This document shows positions 62,848 to 64,000 of a stretch of 64,000 nucleotides of DNA, piece by piece; the first letter of the stretch is position 1, and each line of letters opens with the position of its first letter. The notes under the pieces were generated by a model. The model was not told the origin of the DNA. It made no database searches and saw nothing but the letters and a program-made list of their open reading frames with translations. This DNA is from Actinopolymorpha cephalotaxi (GTDB taxonomy: Bacteria > Actinomycetota > Actinomycetes > Propionibacteriales > Actinopolymorphaceae). A program made the translations under genes and the position numbers. Location of the stretch: NCBI RefSeq assembly GCF_013408535.1, contig NZ_JACBZA010000001.1, positions 186,001 to 250,000 on the forward strand, read 5' to 3'.

Positions 62848-64000
62848 TCAGTCGCGCAGGGCGGTGGCGGGACCGACGGCGGTCACGATGACCACGGCCG
62901 TGCCCGCCTCGTCGGAGGCGGCCAGGTCGACCTCGGCGGTGATGCCCCAGTCGCGGTCGCCGTTGGGGTCGTCGAAGATCTGCCGGACCAGCCACCGGCC
63001 GGGCTCGGTCGTGGTGTCCACCACCAGGAACGCCGGGCCGCGCGCGTCCGGGCCGGTGCCGATCGAGTCGTACTCGGAGAAGTACTCCGCCAGGGCCTGC
63101 GCCCAGGCGTCCGCGTCGAAGCCGGCCTCGGCGTCCAGCTCACCGAGTTCGCCGGAGCGGCGCAGCGCGGCCAGCTCGACCCTGCGGAACAACGCGTTGC
63201 GGACCAGCACCCGGAACGCCCGCGCGTTCGAGGTCACTGTCAACGGCTCCTTGACACCGATGCCCGGAGCGCCGGCCGACAGCGCCTCCTCGGACGGGTT
63301 GCGCAGACGTTCCCACTCGTCCAGCAGGCTGGAGTCGACCTGGCGGACCAGCTCGCCCAGCCACTCGATCAGGTCGGTCAGCTCCTCGGTCCGCGCGTCC
63401 TCGGGCACGGTCTGGCGCAGCGCCCTGAACGCGTCGGCGAGGTAGCGCAGCACCAGCCCCTCCGAGCGGGTCAGGCCGTACAGGCCGACGTACTCCACGA
63501 ACGTCATCGCCTGCTCGTACATGTCGCGGACGACCGACTTCGGGGAGAGCTCGTGGTCGGCGACCCAGGGATGCCCGCGCCGGTACATGTCGTACGCCGC
63601 GTCGAGCAGGTCGACCAGTGGCCGCGGATGGGTGACGTCCTCCAGCAGCTCCATGCGTTCGTCGTACTCGATGCCCTCCGCCTTCATCGCCGCGACCGCC
63701 TCGCCCCGCGCCTTGTTCCGCTGGGCGGACAGCACCTGCCGCGGGTCGTCCAGCGTGGACTCGATCACCGACACCACGTCCAGGGCGTACGTCGGCGACT
63801 CCTTGTCCAGCAGCTCGATCGCGGCCAAGGCGAACGGCGACAGCGGCTGGTTGAGGGCGAAGTCCCACTGCAGGTCGACGGTGAGCCGGATCCGGCGCCC
63901 GGTCTCGTCGGGTTCGTCCAGCCGCTCCACCACGCCGCCGGCGAGCAACGCGCGGTAGATCGCGATCGCCCGACGGATGTGCCGGCGCCGCGCGGCCGGC
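62848..64000 (-). CDS. C-terminal part of a DEAD/DEAH helicase (DUF3516)
   Basis: About 383 codons remain open to the window edge at 64000, so the N-terminal helicase part is missing here. The sequence matches the DUF3516 C-terminal region of actinobacterial DEAD/DEAH-box helicases: VDLQWDFALNQPLSPFALAAIELLD, YALDVVSVIESTLDDPRQVLSAQ, YDERMELLEDVTHPRPL, AYDMYRRGHPWVAD and FVEYVGLYGLTRSEGLVLRYLADAFR. It probably acts on RNA. It converges on nagB. The helicase motifs themselves are not in this window. Confidence 0.87.
   Translation of the reverse strand, partial: PAARRRHIRRAIAIYRALLAGGVVERLDEPDETGRRIRLTVDLQWDFALNQPLSPFALAAIELLDKESPTYALDVVSVIESTLDDPRQVLSAQRNKARGEAVAAMKAEGIEYDERMELLEDVTHPRPLVDLLDAAYDMYRRGHPWVADHELSPKSVVRDMYEQAMTFVEYVGLYGLTRSEGLVLRYLADAFRALRQTVPEDARTEELTDLIEWLGELVRQVDSSLLDEWERLRNPSEEALSAGAPGIGVKEPLTVTSNARAFRVLVRNALFRRVELAALRRSGELGELDAEAGFDADAWAQALAEYFSEYDSIGTGPDARGPAFLVVDTTTEPGRWLVRQIFDDPNGDRDWGITAEVDLAASDEAGTAVVIVTAVGPATALRD

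Overview
The window is 64 kb of very GC-rich DNA (roughly 70 percent or more by eye) with strong third-position G/C bias, frequent GTG starts and dense packing of genes. Gene content (a DUF222-HNH protein, MoxR/DUF58/DUF4129 operon, LGFP-repeat proteins, Ada-AlkA fusion, DUF3516 helicase, bifunctional rhamnulose-phosphate aldolase/lactaldehyde dehydrogenase) points to a saprophytic soil actinomycete chromosome, possibly Propionibacteriales-like; the genus cannot be fixed from the sequence alone. No rRNA, tRNA, CRISPR array, IS element or phage gene was seen.

Layout. 0.1-6 kb: a fused Gfo/Idh/MocA-aldo/keto reductase converges on an unknown alpha/alpha-barrel-like protein and a GH2 glycosidase with a LacI-type operator. 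6.3-10 kb: DUF222-HNH protein and an S9 peptidase. 10.1-18.2 kb: an L-rhamnose catabolic cluster (mutarotase, isomerase, kinase, aldolase/dehydrogenase, plus a zinc alcohol dehydrogenase), diverging from a cysteine-bearing Gfo/Idh oxidoreductase; neither a transporter nor a regulator is present. 18.2-29.8 kb: mostly minus-strand metabolic genes (lactonase, FAD amino-acid-oxidase-like enzyme, Ogt and Ada-AlkA alkylation repair, glucarate-dehydratase-like enzyme with an SDR, aromatic-type FAD monooxygenase with a small membrane protein, an orphan oligopeptide-type binding lipoprotein, a PfkB sugar kinase). 30-34.2 kb: a five-gene DUF4129/MoxR/DUF58 membrane operon with GTGA/ATGA coupling. 34.3-39.9 kb: asd, a double-VOC protein, a DUF2568-like membrane protein diverging from a TetR regulator over repeated operators, and a prolyl oligopeptidase. 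39.9-45 kb: two paralogous LGFP-repeat/M15 peptidases around a lipoprotein, then a DUF402 protein. 45-49.3 kb: tex and an orphan gltD. 49.5-55.8 kb: a decayed DUF1275 gene, an FAD monooxygenase, and a TetR/CYP102 (P450-reductase fusion) divergon resembling the bm3R1/BM3 locus. 55.9-64 kb: nudC and an Lrp regulator, membrane proteins, an O-methyltransferase, a secreted beta-propeller protein, a NagB-type deaminase and the C-terminal part of a DUF3516 helicase that runs off the window.

The most unusual structural feature is not a gene. At least six unrelated genes end in short degenerate tandem repeats (unit 6 to 22 bp, different sequence each time) that start at or run through the stop codon, often duplicating it; related short repeats occur in some 5' leaders and in the C-terminal coding ends of others. 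A second recurring signal is a TAnnnT hexamer 6-8 nt before the start codon of genes that lack a Shine-Dalgarno sequence, which suggests leaderless transcription.
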